Source: Chryseobacterium sp. KLBC 52 (GTDB lineage: Bacteria > Bacteroidota > Bacteroidia > Flavobacteriales > Weeksellaceae). Taken from it: 42,116 bases of DNA. The DNA lies in contig NZ_QDFZ01000027.1 in assembly GCF_003347605.1 (NCBI RefSeq), positions 1 through 42,116 of the forward strand. Reading direction: 5' to 3'. The translations under genes and the position numbers were made by a program. This document shows, piece by piece, positions 1 through 7,161 of the stretch. Every line of letters starts with the position of its first letter. Positions within the stretch are counted from its first letter, which is position 1. The notes below the pieces were generated by a model. That model did no database searches and had not been told where the DNA came from. It saw only the letters and a list, made by a program, of their open reading frames with translations.

Positions 1-27
1 TGTCTCGTCCTGAAAAAGGTTGACTAA
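1..27 (+). repeat. Left terminal inverted repeat of the IS3 element
   Basis: The sequence matches the reverse complement of 1324-1350 at about 24 of 27 positions. Differences are at positions 3, 6 and 27. The terminal TG is typical of IS3-family ends. Confidence 0.88.
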
Positions 28-51
28 AAAACCATAAAATTAGTCACCCTT

Positions 52-414
52 ATGAATCTAAAAAAAACATCGTCCCCTGTCCAAGAATACAGTGAGGCAT
101 TCAAACGACAAGTTGTCTCTGAATATGAACGGGGATTATATACAAAATCCCAATTGCAAACTCGATACAATATTCGGGGTAATTCATGCATTTCAAGTTG
201 GTTAATAAAATATGGTAACTTTACTTATGAAAAACAATTAAGTAAAGGCAGACCTATGAAAGATCCACAGAAACAAAAGATTAAAGAGCTTGAAGCTGCT
301 TTATCCAAAAAGGAAGAAGAGCTCAAAGTGTTTAAGAGATTTATAGAAATCGCAGAGCGTGAGTTGAAGATTGAAATTGTAAAAAAGTCTGGTTCCAATC
401 AATCCAGGAAATAA
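52..414 (+). CDS. IS3 transposase OrfA (helix-turn-helix)
   Basis: This 120-residue protein supplies the DNA-binding part of the transposase. Residues about 15-60 form a helix-turn-helix domain that would bind the terminal repeats. Residues about 70-110 are a Lys/Glu-rich, heptad-like coiled coil (leucine-zipper type in OrfA proteins) used for multimerisation. The gene ends in a different frame from OrfB. An A_AAA_AAG heptamer at 381-387, in phase with this gene, allows a -1 shift to give the OrfAB fusion that acts as the transposase. The protein alone is usually a regulator of transposition in this family. Confidence 0.9.
   Translation: MNLKKTSSPVQEYSEAFKRQVVSEYERGLYTKSQLQTRYNIRGNSCISSWLIKYGNFTYEKQLSKGRPMKDPQKQKIKELEAALSKKEEELKVFKRFIEIAERELKIEIVKKSGSNQSRK
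381..387 (+). promoter_or_regulatory. -1 ribosomal frameshift site (A6G) of the IS3 element
   Basis: The heptamer A_AAA_AAG is read in OrfA phase as gtA AAA AAG. Slipping back one base enters the OrfB frame, which is open from 375 to the OrfB stop. This is the classic slippery heptamer of IS3-family elements. Confidence 0.85.
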
Positions 415-452
415 GGCCGTATACAAATCTTTCACTGGAAGATATCTGCCGA

Positions 453-1304
453 TTGTTTGGATACAGTAAACAAGCTTATTATAAAAGGAAGAAACAGCCT
501 GATTCTATCAATAATCAAAAAAGGATTATAGAACTGGTATTATCAATTCGTAAGAAGATGCCTAAAATAGGGACTCGAAAACTTTATGTATTACTTAAAA
601 ATGATTTTTCAAAAGAGGATCTTCGTATAGGAAGAGATCGGCTATTTCAACTTTTAAGATCGAATTATCTTTTAATTCCCAGAAGACACAGTTATTTTAA
701 AACAACCAATTCCAGACATTGGATGAAGAAATACCCGAATATTATTAAAGAAAAGGAGTTGAAATGTTCAGAAAAAGTTTGGGTTGCAGATATTACCTAT
801 CTGAAGACTAAAGAGAAAAATTATTATCTTCATTTGATTACCGATGCCTATTCAAAGAAAATTGTAGGATATGAACTAAGTGATAATTTACAGACTGCCT
901 CCACATTGAAAGCATTAAAACAAGCCATAAAGAACAGGGTGTATAAACATTCTTTAATTCATCATTCAGACAGAGGATTGCAGTATTGTAGTAAAGAATA
1001 TACTGAAACGTTAAGGAAAAGTGATATTCTTATCAGTATGACCGAGAACTCGGATCCTTATGAGAATGCTGTAGCAGAGAGGGTAAACGGCATTCTGAAA
1101 TATGAGTTTGGATTGATTGATACTTTTGAAAACTTTAAGAATCTCTCACAGCAGCTTGATCAATCAATTTATTATTATAATAATTTAAGACCTCATTTTT
1201 CCCTAAATTATAACATCCCTAGCCAAGTGCATATGAAAAATAACGTGAAATTAAAAACATACAAAAAACAAAATCAGAATAGGAAAATTCCTACTCTGAT
1301 CTAA
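453..1304 (+). CDS. IS3 transposase OrfB (DDE integrase)
   Basis: This is the catalytic half of the transposase. The first ATG is at 453, but the frame is open from 375, so the natural product is probably the frameshifted OrfAB fusion. An N-terminal HTH_21-type region (GYSKQAYYKRKK, then the KIGTRKLY motif) precedes an rve-type integrase core. The catalytic acidic residues can be placed in WVADITYL (first Asp), HHSDRGLQY (second Asp) and NSDPYENAVAERVNG (Glu). Length and motif order are normal for IS3-family OrfB. No internal stop or frameshift is seen, so the gene looks intact. Confidence 0.93.
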   Translation: MFGYSKQAYYKRKKQPDSINNQKRIIELVLSIRKKMPKIGTRKLYVLLKNDFSKEDLRIGRDRLFQLLRSNYLLIPRRHSYFKTTNSRHWMKKYPNIIKEKELKCSEKVWVADITYLKTKEKNYYLHLITDAYSKKIVGYELSDNLQTASTLKALKQAIKNRVYKHSLIHHSDRGLQYCSKEYTETLRKSDILISMTENSDPYENAVAERVNGILKYEFGLIDTFENFKNLSQQLDQSIYYYNNLRPHFSLNYNIPSQVHMKNNVKLKTYKKQNQNRKIPTLI

Positions 1305-1323
1305 GTATATTTGAAATATTAAA

Positions 1324-1350
1324 CTAGTCAACCTTTTTCAGGACTAGTCA
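1324..1350 (-). repeat. Right terminal inverted repeat of the IS3 element
   Basis: This is the inverted partner of 1-27. It ends in CA on the plus strand, as expected for the 3' end of an element with TG termini. Confidence 0.88.
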
Positions 1351-1372
1351 TAAAAAATTAATACTTTCAACT

Positions 1373-1948
1373 TTAAAACTTATCCAGAATTTTCTTAGGT
1401 AAAATTTTCACCAGTTCTTTTTTATATTCCTTTTCAAGCATCACAAATTTCCATGCCTTTTTATCTTTTGAAACCGCACAGGCTTTCATACTGGCATTGA
1501 TGAGATATGAACCTTCGTTGGCCAGGTACTTCACATTGTTTGTGCCATACTTAGCGGTTAAGGCATTGGTCATTTTCTTTTTCATCTCATCGTTTAAGGA
1601 ACTGACATTACATTTCAGTTTCAAAATATAAGGGGTAATAGAAAAATATTCACCGGTAATGAGTTCAGGTTTCTCAATATTTCCAAAATTTACATCCTGT
1701 ACTTCAATTTTCATGAATGGATTATTGTAAGTCATATTCAAAATCTGCGTCATCTGCTCTTTTGAAACTATGGTGAAGAATTTTGGATAGATACAGCTTA
1801 CTGCCTGCTCTATCTGTTTAGATTGAATACTGTTGACAAAATAAGTAAGTGATTTTTTTATCGTTGGGTCATCAGGATTGGCCTTAGTCTGTGAAAAAGT
1901 CATAGATGACAGCAGAACAAACAGAAACAGAAGTGATTTGGTTTTCAT
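1373..1948 (-). CDS. Secreted protein of unknown function
   Basis: A 191-residue protein with a clear Sec signal peptide (MKTKSLLFLFVLLSSMTFSQ, cleavage after about residue 19). The mature part is Lys-rich and mixed alpha/beta in appearance, with two cysteines (Cys53 in QAVSCIYPK and a later one in KACAVSKDK), and has no motif I recognise. The pattern of a short helical start followed by strands resembles small NTF2-like or DUF4878-type periplasmic proteins, but this is only an impression. The gene stands alone between an IS element and a terminator, so context gives no functional clue. Confidence 0.7.
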   Translation of the reverse strand: MKTKSLLFLFVLLSSMTFSQTKANPDDPTIKKSLTYFVNSIQSKQIEQAVSCIYPKFFTIVSKEQMTQILNMTYNNPFMKIEVQDVNFGNIEKPELITGEYFSITPYILKLKCNVSSLNDEMKKKMTNALTAKYGTNNVKYLANEGSYLINASMKACAVSKDKKAWKFVMLEKEYKKELVKILPKKILDKF

Positions 1949-2072
1949 GGTTGAATGGTTATTATAAAATTTGAAAATTACTTTTACCGGAAAAGCTGTT
2001 AATCTTTCCAGCTACTAAAATGGGTCGTAGCCTATACACCAATCGTTACAGAATATATTTGAACGAAATAAA

Positions 2073-2098
2073 AAAAGCCATCCTTTCGGACGGCTTTT
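2073..2098 (-). terminator. Rho-independent terminator after the cyclophilin-FKBP gene
   Basis: On the minus strand the stem AAAAGCC/GTCC pairs with GGAT/GGCTTTT around a GAAA loop (one mismatch) and is followed by a T-rich run. It lies 20 bases past the stop of the peptidyl-prolyl isomerase gene. Confidence 0.85.
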
Positions 2099-2119
2099 GA
2101 TACTATTTTGAAGATTCAA

Positions 2120-3235
2120 TTATTTTACTTTTACAAGCTCAACATCGAAAACTAACCAGGAATTTGGCGGGATCACTCCTCCTGCTCCTCTTTCTCCGTA
2201 AGCCATTGCTGGCGGGATCAATAATGTAGCAGTTTCACCTTCTTTCAATAACAGGATACCTTCATCCCATCCTTTGATTACTCTTCCCATTCCGATTGGA
2301 ATTTCGATTGGTTCGTTTCTCTTGAATGAAGAATCAAATTCAGTTCCGTCTACCAATTTACCTGCATAGTGTACAGATACGTTGTCACCAGCTTTTGGAG
2401 CTTTTCCGCCAGCTGTTTTTGTGATTTTATAATAAAGACCAGATTCAGTTTTTTGCATACCAGCTTTCAGGTTTTCAACCAATTTCTCCTGGTTAGCTTT
2501 GAACTCTTCTTCTCTTTTCTTTTTTTCAGCTTCTTCTTTAGCGATGAAAGCTTTGTTGTTTTCTGCGATTTTAGCTTTTCCTTCGTTGAAAGTTTTAGCT
2601 GCATCGTAATGCTTATACTCATCACCTTTGCTGAAAACAGAAACTTTTTCTAAAACGATATCCGTTTTAGGTTTATCCTGAGCTCCTTTTTCAACGTTAG
2701 CAATAGCGTCAATTACCTCATTTCCTTTTACCACTTTTCCGAAGATCGTATGTCTTCCATCTAACCAAGGCGTAGCTACTTCTGTGATAAAGAACTGAGA
2801 TCCGTTTGAATTAGGTCCGGAGTTCGCCATAGAAAGAATTCCCTTCCCTGTGTGCTTAAGGTCGTTTTTCTCATCCTCGAATTTATATCCAGGATCTCCC
2901 ATTCCAGTTCCCTGAGGATCACCACCCTGGATCATGAAATCTTTGATTACTCTGTGGAAAATAGTTCCGTCATAGTAAGGAACTCCTTTAGCCTTAGCTT
3001 TGTTGTCGATTTTCCCTTCTGCAAGACCGATAAAGTTGGCTACAGTTACTGGTGCTTTTTTGTCTTCAAATTTTACAATCAGGTTACCTTTTGTAGTTTG
3101 AAGATTGGCATAAAGTCCGTCATTAAGACCTTCGTAAGTTTCTTTGTCTACGTTCATTTTTTTATAAATTGGGGTACAACTCATCAGCGAAATACTTGCC
3201 GCTGCCAGAATTATATTCTTGTTAAACAATTTCAT
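2120..3235 (-). CDS. Bifunctional cyclophilin-FKBP peptidyl-prolyl isomerase lipoprotein
   Basis: A 371-residue protein carrying two prolyl isomerase folds. A lipoprotein signal (MKLFNKNIILAAASISLMSC, lipid-modified Cys20) suggests anchoring at the periplasmic face of a membrane. Residues about 40-200 are a cyclophilin domain (FHRVIKDFMIQGGDPQG, MANSGPNSNGSQFFI, LDGRHTIFG). A Glu/Lys-rich helical linker (about 220-262) joins it to an FKBP domain at about 263-371 (VSVHYAGKLVDGTEFDSSF, VIKGWDEGI, GGVIPPNSWLVFDVEL). It probably helps fold exported proteins. It starts 3 bases after the gldI stop, so the two isomerase genes form an operon. This pairing is common beside gldI in flavobacteria. Confidence 0.92.
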   Translation of the reverse strand: MKLFNKNIILAAASISLMSCTPIYKKMNVDKETYEGLNDGLYANLQTTKGNLIVKFEDKKAPVTVANFIGLAEGKIDNKAKAKGVPYYDGTIFHRVIKDFMIQGGDPQGTGMGDPGYKFEDEKNDLKHTGKGILSMANSGPNSNGSQFFITEVATPWLDGRHTIFGKVVKGNEVIDAIANVEKGAQDKPKTDIVLEKVSVFSKGDEYKHYDAAKTFNEGKAKIAENNKAFIAKEEAEKKKREEEFKANQEKLVENLKAGMQKTESGLYYKITKTAGGKAPKAGDNVSVHYAGKLVDGTEFDSSFKRNEPIEIPIGMGRVIKGWDEGILLLKEGETATLLIPPAMAYGERGAGGVIPPNSWLVFDVELVKVK

Positions 3236-3238
3236 GTA

Positions 3239-3751
3239 TTATAATGCTTTTAATTTTATGATTAATGGAATATCGTTGTCTATTTTTTTTTCGTCTCCGT
3301 ACGTTCCGTAGGCCAAAGAAGACGGTACCAAAAGAGTTACTTCCTCTCCATCACGTATAAAACGCAAAGCGTTTTCCACTGCTCTCAGTTCATCAAAGTG
3401 CCCGAATCTGGCATCTCTTCTTTCAAAAGGCTGATCGTAGATTTTCGTCTGATCAAAATCATACAGATCATAAGAATAGGAAACTGTAGTTTCATCTTTC
3501 CTTCTTTCCCTTTGATCATAACCTTCTACCGTTACCCAATAATTAAGCTGCGTAGGATAATACTTCACAGACTGACCGCTGATCCAATCCTGAATCTGCT
3601 CTCTTTCTATGACATTCAAATTTTTCATCCTGTTCTTGGAAACATCCAGATCTTTTTGGCTTAAAACCCCGCCTACAGGAGGATGGGCCGTCTGTGCATT
3701 TCTGTTGCAGCTCAACAGGCTTATGGCTGATATGAAGAGTATTTTTTTCAT
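3239..3751 (-). CDS. gldI: GldI, gliding-motility-associated FKBP-type isomerase lipoprotein
   Basis: A 170-residue lipoprotein (MKKILFISAISLLSC, lipobox Cys15) with an FKBP-like fold in residues about 55-170. Features are TQLNYWVTVEGYDQRERRKDE, then FGHFDELRAVENALRFIRDGE, then VTLLVPSSLAYG and a final IPLIIKLKAL strand. It matches GldI, known from Flavobacterium johnsoniae as a lipoprotein needed for gliding and linked to the type IX secretion/gliding machinery. Whether this strain glides cannot be judged, as GldI is also kept in non-gliding relatives. It is the promoter-proximal gene of the gldI-isomerase operon. In several flavobacteria ndk sits nearby; here ndk is about 10 kb away. Confidence 0.87.
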   Translation of the reverse strand: MKKILFISAISLLSCNRNAQTAHPPVGGVLSQKDLDVSKNRMKNLNVIEREQIQDWISGQSVKYYPTQLNYWVTVEGYDQRERRKDETTVSYSYDLYDFDQTKIYDQPFERRDARFGHFDELRAVENALRFIRDGEEVTLLVPSSLAYGTYGDEKKIDNDIPLIIKLKAL

Positions 3752-3877
3752 AAACTTTTGCGAAAATACACATTTCGCGAATCAATTACAAAACTTGACC
3801 CAGAAATATGTAAATGTTGTAAGGCATTGATCTCCGCCAAAACGTTTCGTATATTTTAGTACATACATAGATACGAA

Positions 3878-3900
3878 AAAGCCGGGAAAAACCCGGCTTT
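3878..3900 (-). terminator. Terminator after ilvE
   Basis: On the minus strand AAAGCCGGG, a five-T loop and CCCGGCTTT form a perfect GC-rich stem followed by T-rich sequence. It lies about 22 bases past the ilvE stop and separates ilvE from the gldI operon downstream. Confidence 0.88.
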
Positions 3901-3921
3901 CATATTGTTATATCAATACTA

Positions 3922-4992
3922 TTATACTGTTTCCAAAGCGTGATCTACCATCACTCTCCATCCGAATGGATCTTCAGACAGGTTGTTTTGAAGATCTACC
4001 AAATCTTTCTTAAGAAGAGCTGCGTAGCTTTCTTCATCTGACAATCTTGGAAGCTCAAGTTTTTCACCCTGGTATCCTAAAGCCTGGAACTGTGTAGTTA
4101 CTACTGCTGTACCTACTCCCCATACTTCTTTAAGCTCCCCATTCTTTAAAGCTTCAATCACTGTTTTCACAGGAATTGGCTCAACTTTTACTTCAATACC
4201 TCTTTTCTTAGCTAACTGGATGAAGCTGTCTCTTGTTACTCCGTCAAGGATTTTCTCAGACGTCGGAGGTGTATAGATGGTATCGTTAATTCTTACAAAT
4301 ACATTCATTGTACCACTCTCTTCAAAATATTCGTGAGTAGCATCATCCGTCCAGATGATTTGCTCATACCCTTCTTCAATGGCCAACTGAGTTGGATAGA
4401 AAGAAGCAGCATAGTTACCTGCAGCTTTTGCAGATCCTACTCCTCCGTTTGCAGCTCTTGAATAGTGATCAGAGATTTTCACAGATACCGGCTCAGAATA
4501 GTAGCTCTTCGCAGGTGTTGCAACGATGGCAAACATATATTTATTAGATACTCTTGCTTTCAAAGCTTCTTCTGTAGCAAAAATCAAAGGTCTGATATAA
4601 AGAGACATTCCTTCCCCCTGTGGAATCCACTCTCTGTCAATATCTACTAACGCCTTTAATCCGTCTAAAAACATTTCTTCAGTCACTTCCGGCATAGCAA
4701 GACGCTTCGCTGACTTATTGATACGTTCAAAATTCTTTTCTGGCCTGAAAAGGAAAACCTGCCCGTCTTTGTCTTTATAGGCTTTCATACCTTCAAAACA
4801 AGCTTGTCCATAGTTTACTCCCATCATGGCAGGTGTAAATGGAATCGGACCGTAAGGAACTAATTTTACATCACCCCATTTCCCATCTTCGTACTCACAA
4901 ATGATCATATGATCAATAAAAGTACCACCAAATGAAAAATTGTTAGGGTCAAATGTAGAAATTCTGGAGTTTTCAGTTTTTTGAATTATCAT
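3922..4992 (-). CDS. ilvE: Branched-chain amino-acid aminotransferase
   Basis: A 356-residue class IV PLP aminotransferase that moves the amino group between glutamate and the keto acids of leucine, isoleucine and valine in the cytosol. The PLP lysine is Lys189 in VGSAKAAGNYAAS. YGQACFEGMKAY, LYIRPLIFAT and EESGTMNVFV are conserved BCAT segments that shape the substrate pocket. The length fits the longer BCAT type (about 350 residues) rather than the short E. coli-type IlvE. A perfect -7 box lies in the 85-base gap shared with the divergent mnmD. No leader peptide or riboswitch fits in that gap, and other ilv/leu genes are absent from the window. Confidence 0.95.
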   Translation of the reverse strand: MIIQKTENSRISTFDPNNFSFGGTFIDHMIICEYEDGKWGDVKLVPYGPIPFTPAMMGVNYGQACFEGMKAYKDKDGQVFLFRPEKNFERINKSAKRLAMPEVTEEMFLDGLKALVDIDREWIPQGEGMSLYIRPLIFATEEALKARVSNKYMFAIVATPAKSYYSEPVSVKISDHYSRAANGGVGSAKAAGNYAASFYPTQLAIEEGYEQIIWTDDATHEYFEESGTMNVFVRINDTIYTPPTSEKILDGVTRDSFIQLAKKRGIEVKVEPIPVKTVIEALKNGELKEVWGVGTAVVTTQFQALGYQGEKLELPRLSDEESYAALLKKDLVDLQNNLSEDPFGWRVMVDHALETV

Positions 4993-5017
4993 TTTTTAAA
5001 ATTTTTACGATGTTCTA

Positions 5018-5025
5018 CAAATTTA
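5018..5025 (-). promoter_or_regulatory. Bacteroidetes -7 promoter box for ilvE
   Basis: On the minus strand the sequence is TAAATTTG, an exact match to TAnnTTTG. It lies 26 bases from the ilvE start, giving a leader of roughly 20 bases. I see no good -33 TTTG at the usual distance, so confidence is moderate. Confidence 0.5.
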
Positions 5026-5056
5026 ACATAATTTTCTAAATATAAAAATTTTAGAG

Positions 5057-5064
5057 TAAATTTG
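5057..5064 (+). promoter_or_regulatory. Bacteroidetes -7 promoter box for mnmD
   Basis: TAAATTTG matches TAnnTTTG exactly and is the mirror of the ilvE box. Transcription would begin about 5-8 bases downstream, only a few bases ahead of the TTG start at 5078. The mnmD message may therefore be almost leaderless. Confidence 0.5.
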
Positions 5065-5077
5065 ACAAAAAAATAGC

Positions 5078-5752
5078 TTGAAAAGAGAAATAAAGACCAC
5101 AAACGACGGAAGTAAAACATTGTTTATCAATGATTTAAATGAAAACTACCATTCTCATCACGGAGCCCTGCAGGAAGCCGAACACGTGTTTATCAAAAAT
5201 GGACTTAATTTGATAAATGATTGCGAAATTAATATTTTAGAACTCGGTTTTGGAACAGGTTTGAATGTTTTGGTAACAATTAATGAATATTTAAAAACTG
5301 ACAAAAATCATGTCATCAATTATTTTTCGCTCGAAAAATACCCCATAAATGAATCCGAAGTTAAGGATTTGGCTTACTTTGAACTTTTCGATAACCCAGA
5401 GTTTAAAAATATTTATCAGAAAATTCATCTGGCAGATTGGGAAAAGTCAGTAGAAATCATTAGTGGATTCAATTTAAAAAAGATAGAATGTGATTTTTTC
5501 GACCTGAAAGACATTGATCTGCCAAAAATCAACCTCGTCTATTTCGACTGTTTTGGAGCCAGAGTACAGCCAGACCTTTGGGAAAAGCCATTATTCGAAC
5601 TGGTTTCTGACAAAATGGCCATTAACGGATTATTAACCACCTACTCATCTAAAGGCAGCGTAAGAAGAATTCTTCAGGAGCTGAATTTCCAGGTCGAGAA
5701 AAAACAGGGACCTCCAGGAAAGAGAGAGATGATTAATGCAATTAAGTTGTAG
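5078..5752 (+). CDS. mnmD: MnmD, tRNA methylaminomethyl-2-thiouridine methyltransferase
   Basis: A 224-residue SAM-dependent methyltransferase of the MnmC N-terminal (DUF752) family, which completes the mnm5 modification at the wobble uridine of certain tRNAs. Landmarks are LNENYHSHHGALQEAEHVFI near the start, the SAM-binding loop ILELGFGTGLNVL (about residues 52-64), YFDCFGARVQPDLWE and the C-terminal GPPGKREM. The FAD oxidase half of E. coli MnmC is absent, so this is a stand-alone MnmD. Translation must start at TTG 5078: there is no in-frame ATG before the conserved region and a stop lies at 5063. It is divergent from ilvE and has an exact -7 box 14 bases upstream. Confidence 0.88.
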   Translation: MKREIKTTNDGSKTLFINDLNENYHSHHGALQEAEHVFIKNGLNLINDCEINILELGFGTGLNVLVTINEYLKTDKNHVINYFSLEKYPINESEVKDLAYFELFDNPEFKNIYQKIHLADWEKSVEIISGFNLKKIECDFFDLKDIDLPKINLVYFDCFGARVQPDLWEKPLFELVSDKMAINGLLTTYSSKGSVRRILQELNFQVEKKQGPPGKREMINAIKL

Positions 5753-5754
5753 AA

Positions 5755-5899
5755 GGAAGCTTGAAGATGGAAGCTGGATGTTTACAGCCGAGTACTTAAT
5801 TAATTTTGATTTTTTATTTTAAAACAACAATTAATATATAAGATGCATTGATTCATATTATTAAAATAGATAGTATTAAACTTCCAGTTTCAAGCTTCC
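5755..5899. repeat. Inverted pair of GGAAGCTTGAA repeats
   Basis: GGAAGCTTGAAGATGGAAG at 5755-5773 is repeated in inverse orientation at 5881-5899 (17 of 19 positions match), separated by about 107 AT-rich bases. Further GGAAG-like units flank both arms. It starts 3 bases after the mnmD stop. It looks like a dispersed intergenic or MITE-like repeat rather than a terminator, as the loop is too long. Confidence 0.6.
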
Positions 5900-5963
5900 A
5901 ACTTCCGGCTTTTTCCAACAAAATTCCTTACATTAGCTATACAAAATATTATACATTATATAT

Positions 5964-6380
5964 ATGATAGATAAGATCAACATCAGAGTGTATGCATGTG
6001 CAGTAAAAGATAAACAAGTTCTGACTCTATTTGAAGAATATGCCGGCGAGCCTTTAATGAAATTTCCGGGCGGCGGATTGGAATACGGTGAAGGAGTACT
6101 GGAATGTCTGCATCGCGAGTTTGATGAAGAACTGAATGTAAAAATCAATGTGCTGGAGCATTTCTATACTCAGGAAAACTTTCTGGTATCGCGTTTCAAA
6201 GAAAATGAGCAGCTTCTTACCATATATTATATAGTAGACATCGTTAACGAGGAAGACTTTATTATTTTGGATCCCTGCATCGAAAAAACAGAATGGATTG
6301 ATATCGACAGACCGGATAATCCTTTTCCTCTGCCCATAGATAAAATTGTATTTGACAAATTAAAAGAAAAATTCCTGTAA
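5964..6380 (+). CDS. Nudix hydrolase
   Basis: A 138-residue protein with a Nudix box at residues 37-59: Gly37, Glu43, then Arg51-Glu52, Glu55-Glu56, as in GGLEYGE and REFDEELNV. The final Gly of the consensus is replaced by Asn58. These residues bind Mg2+ and hydrolyse a nucleoside diphosphate linked to another group X. The substrate cannot be read from the sequence. The N-terminal strand (NIRVYACAVKDKQVLTL) and a Trp-Ile-Asp segment (EWIDIDR) are usual for small cytosolic Nudix enzymes. The stop codon falls inside the stem of the following terminator. It stands alone on its strand. Confidence 0.87.
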   Translation: MIDKINIRVYACAVKDKQVLTLFEEYAGEPLMKFPGGGLEYGEGVLECLHREFDEELNVKINVLEHFYTQENFLVSRFKENEQLLTIYYIVDIVNEEDFIILDPCIEKTEWIDIDRPDNPFPLPIDKIVFDKLKEKFL

Positions 6381-6399
6381 GTATTCTTACAGGAATTTT
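6368..6399. terminator. Bidirectional terminator between Nudix and DUF4294 genes
   Basis: A perfect 14-bp stem (6368-6381 with 6386-6399, AAAATTCCTGTAAG) closes a 4-base loop, with A and T tracts on the two sides. It serves convergent genes and overlaps the Nudix stop codon. Confidence 0.9.
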
Positions 6400-6405
6400 A
6401 TTATA

Positions 6406-7110
6406 TTATTTCTTTACTTTAAAATCGTTCGCTCCGGGATAAGGCTGGAGATAACCGGAATTCCAATTAGACTGCAGTAATGATTCTATGAATTCATCAC
6501 TTCTGTTGCTATGAGGATCATAGCGTTCTTTCAAATCAATATCAGCCATTTTTCCTTTTACATTCCACCAGAAAGCACTCCATCCGCCTCTTAATTCTTT
6601 GATAATCTCAAATACGTTTTTTCCGGTTGCCCTGTTCATCAGCTTTGCAAAAACCTGTCCTTCAGTAGTTGTAAGATCTCTTAATTGTTTTTCATATTGA
6701 TCAGCAAGCATATTTTGTCTTTCTCTTACAAACTTTCTTTTGGCTTTGCTGTCCAGATCAGTCATATCTTTCTGTATATCTCTGTACTGCTGCAATGCGG
6801 TAACAAATAACGGATATACTCTGTAGAGCTTTTTATTCAGAAAATAATAGTAATTCTTATCCAGCTGATTGTTAAACCTCGGTTTATTAACCAAAACCAG
6901 CTCATCTAATACTACTACCGGTTCGCCATTGATCTCATACACTTTGATCTTTTGCTGTTCGTCGTAATAATATTTATTCCCAAATTCATCCACTTTCAGG
7001 GATTCAGGCGGATACTGATTGAGTGGTTTTGCCACTATTCCATCTTTCTGACCAAAAACACTGACTCCAAAAAAGAAGATAAAAAGGCAGATAATCTTAC
7101 TAAAATTCAT
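6406..7110 (-). CDS. DUF4294 secreted protein
   Basis: I place the start at the ATG at 7110, giving 234 residues, because it directly precedes a signal peptide (MNFSKIICLFIFFFGVSVFG then Gln). The upstream ATG at 7146 would add 12 residues before it. The mature protein has the DUF4294 pattern: EPVVVLDELVLVNKP, YYYFLNKKLYRVYPLF, KAKRKFVRERQNML, LTTTEGQVFAKLMNRATG and a Trp-rich ELRGGWSAFWWN segment. The family is confined largely to Bacteroidetes and has no assigned function. It is divergent from an M42 peptidase. Confidence 0.83.
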   Translation of the reverse strand: MNFSKIICLFIFFFGVSVFGQKDGIVAKPLNQYPPESLKVDEFGNKYYYDEQQKIKVYEINGEPVVVLDELVLVNKPRFNNQLDKNYYYFLNKKLYRVYPLFVTALQQYRDIQKDMTDLDSKAKRKFVRERQNMLADQYEKQLRDLTTTEGQVFAKLMNRATGKNVFEIIKELRGGWSAFWWNVKGKMADIDLKERYDPHSNRSDEFIESLLQSNWNSGYLQPYPGANDFKVKK

Positions 7111-7161
7111 TATTTTTACACTTATAAGAAGAAAAATTAAACGCAAAAATCATTCCTTTTT

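Larger units (their letters stand above)
1..1350 (+). mobile_element. Complete IS3-family insertion sequence
   Basis: Two overlapping-frame transposase genes lie between imperfect terminal inverted repeats. The left end (1-27) and the reverse complement of the right end (1324-1350) share the core GTCCTGAAAAAGGTTGACTA. The first gene is a small helix-turn-helix protein, the second a DDE integrase, and an A6G slip site lies between them, which is the IS3-family plan. Both frames are open, so the element may be active. The window starts exactly at the apparent left end, so the target duplication cannot be checked. The right end lies 22 bases past the stop of the next minus-strand gene, so no coding sequence is broken on that side. 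Confidence 0.93.

Noticed and set aside
2369..3785. Several long ORFs antisense or out of frame to the isomerase and gldI genes
   Set aside because: They are low-complexity Phe/Ser-rich shadows of coding sequence without any motif.
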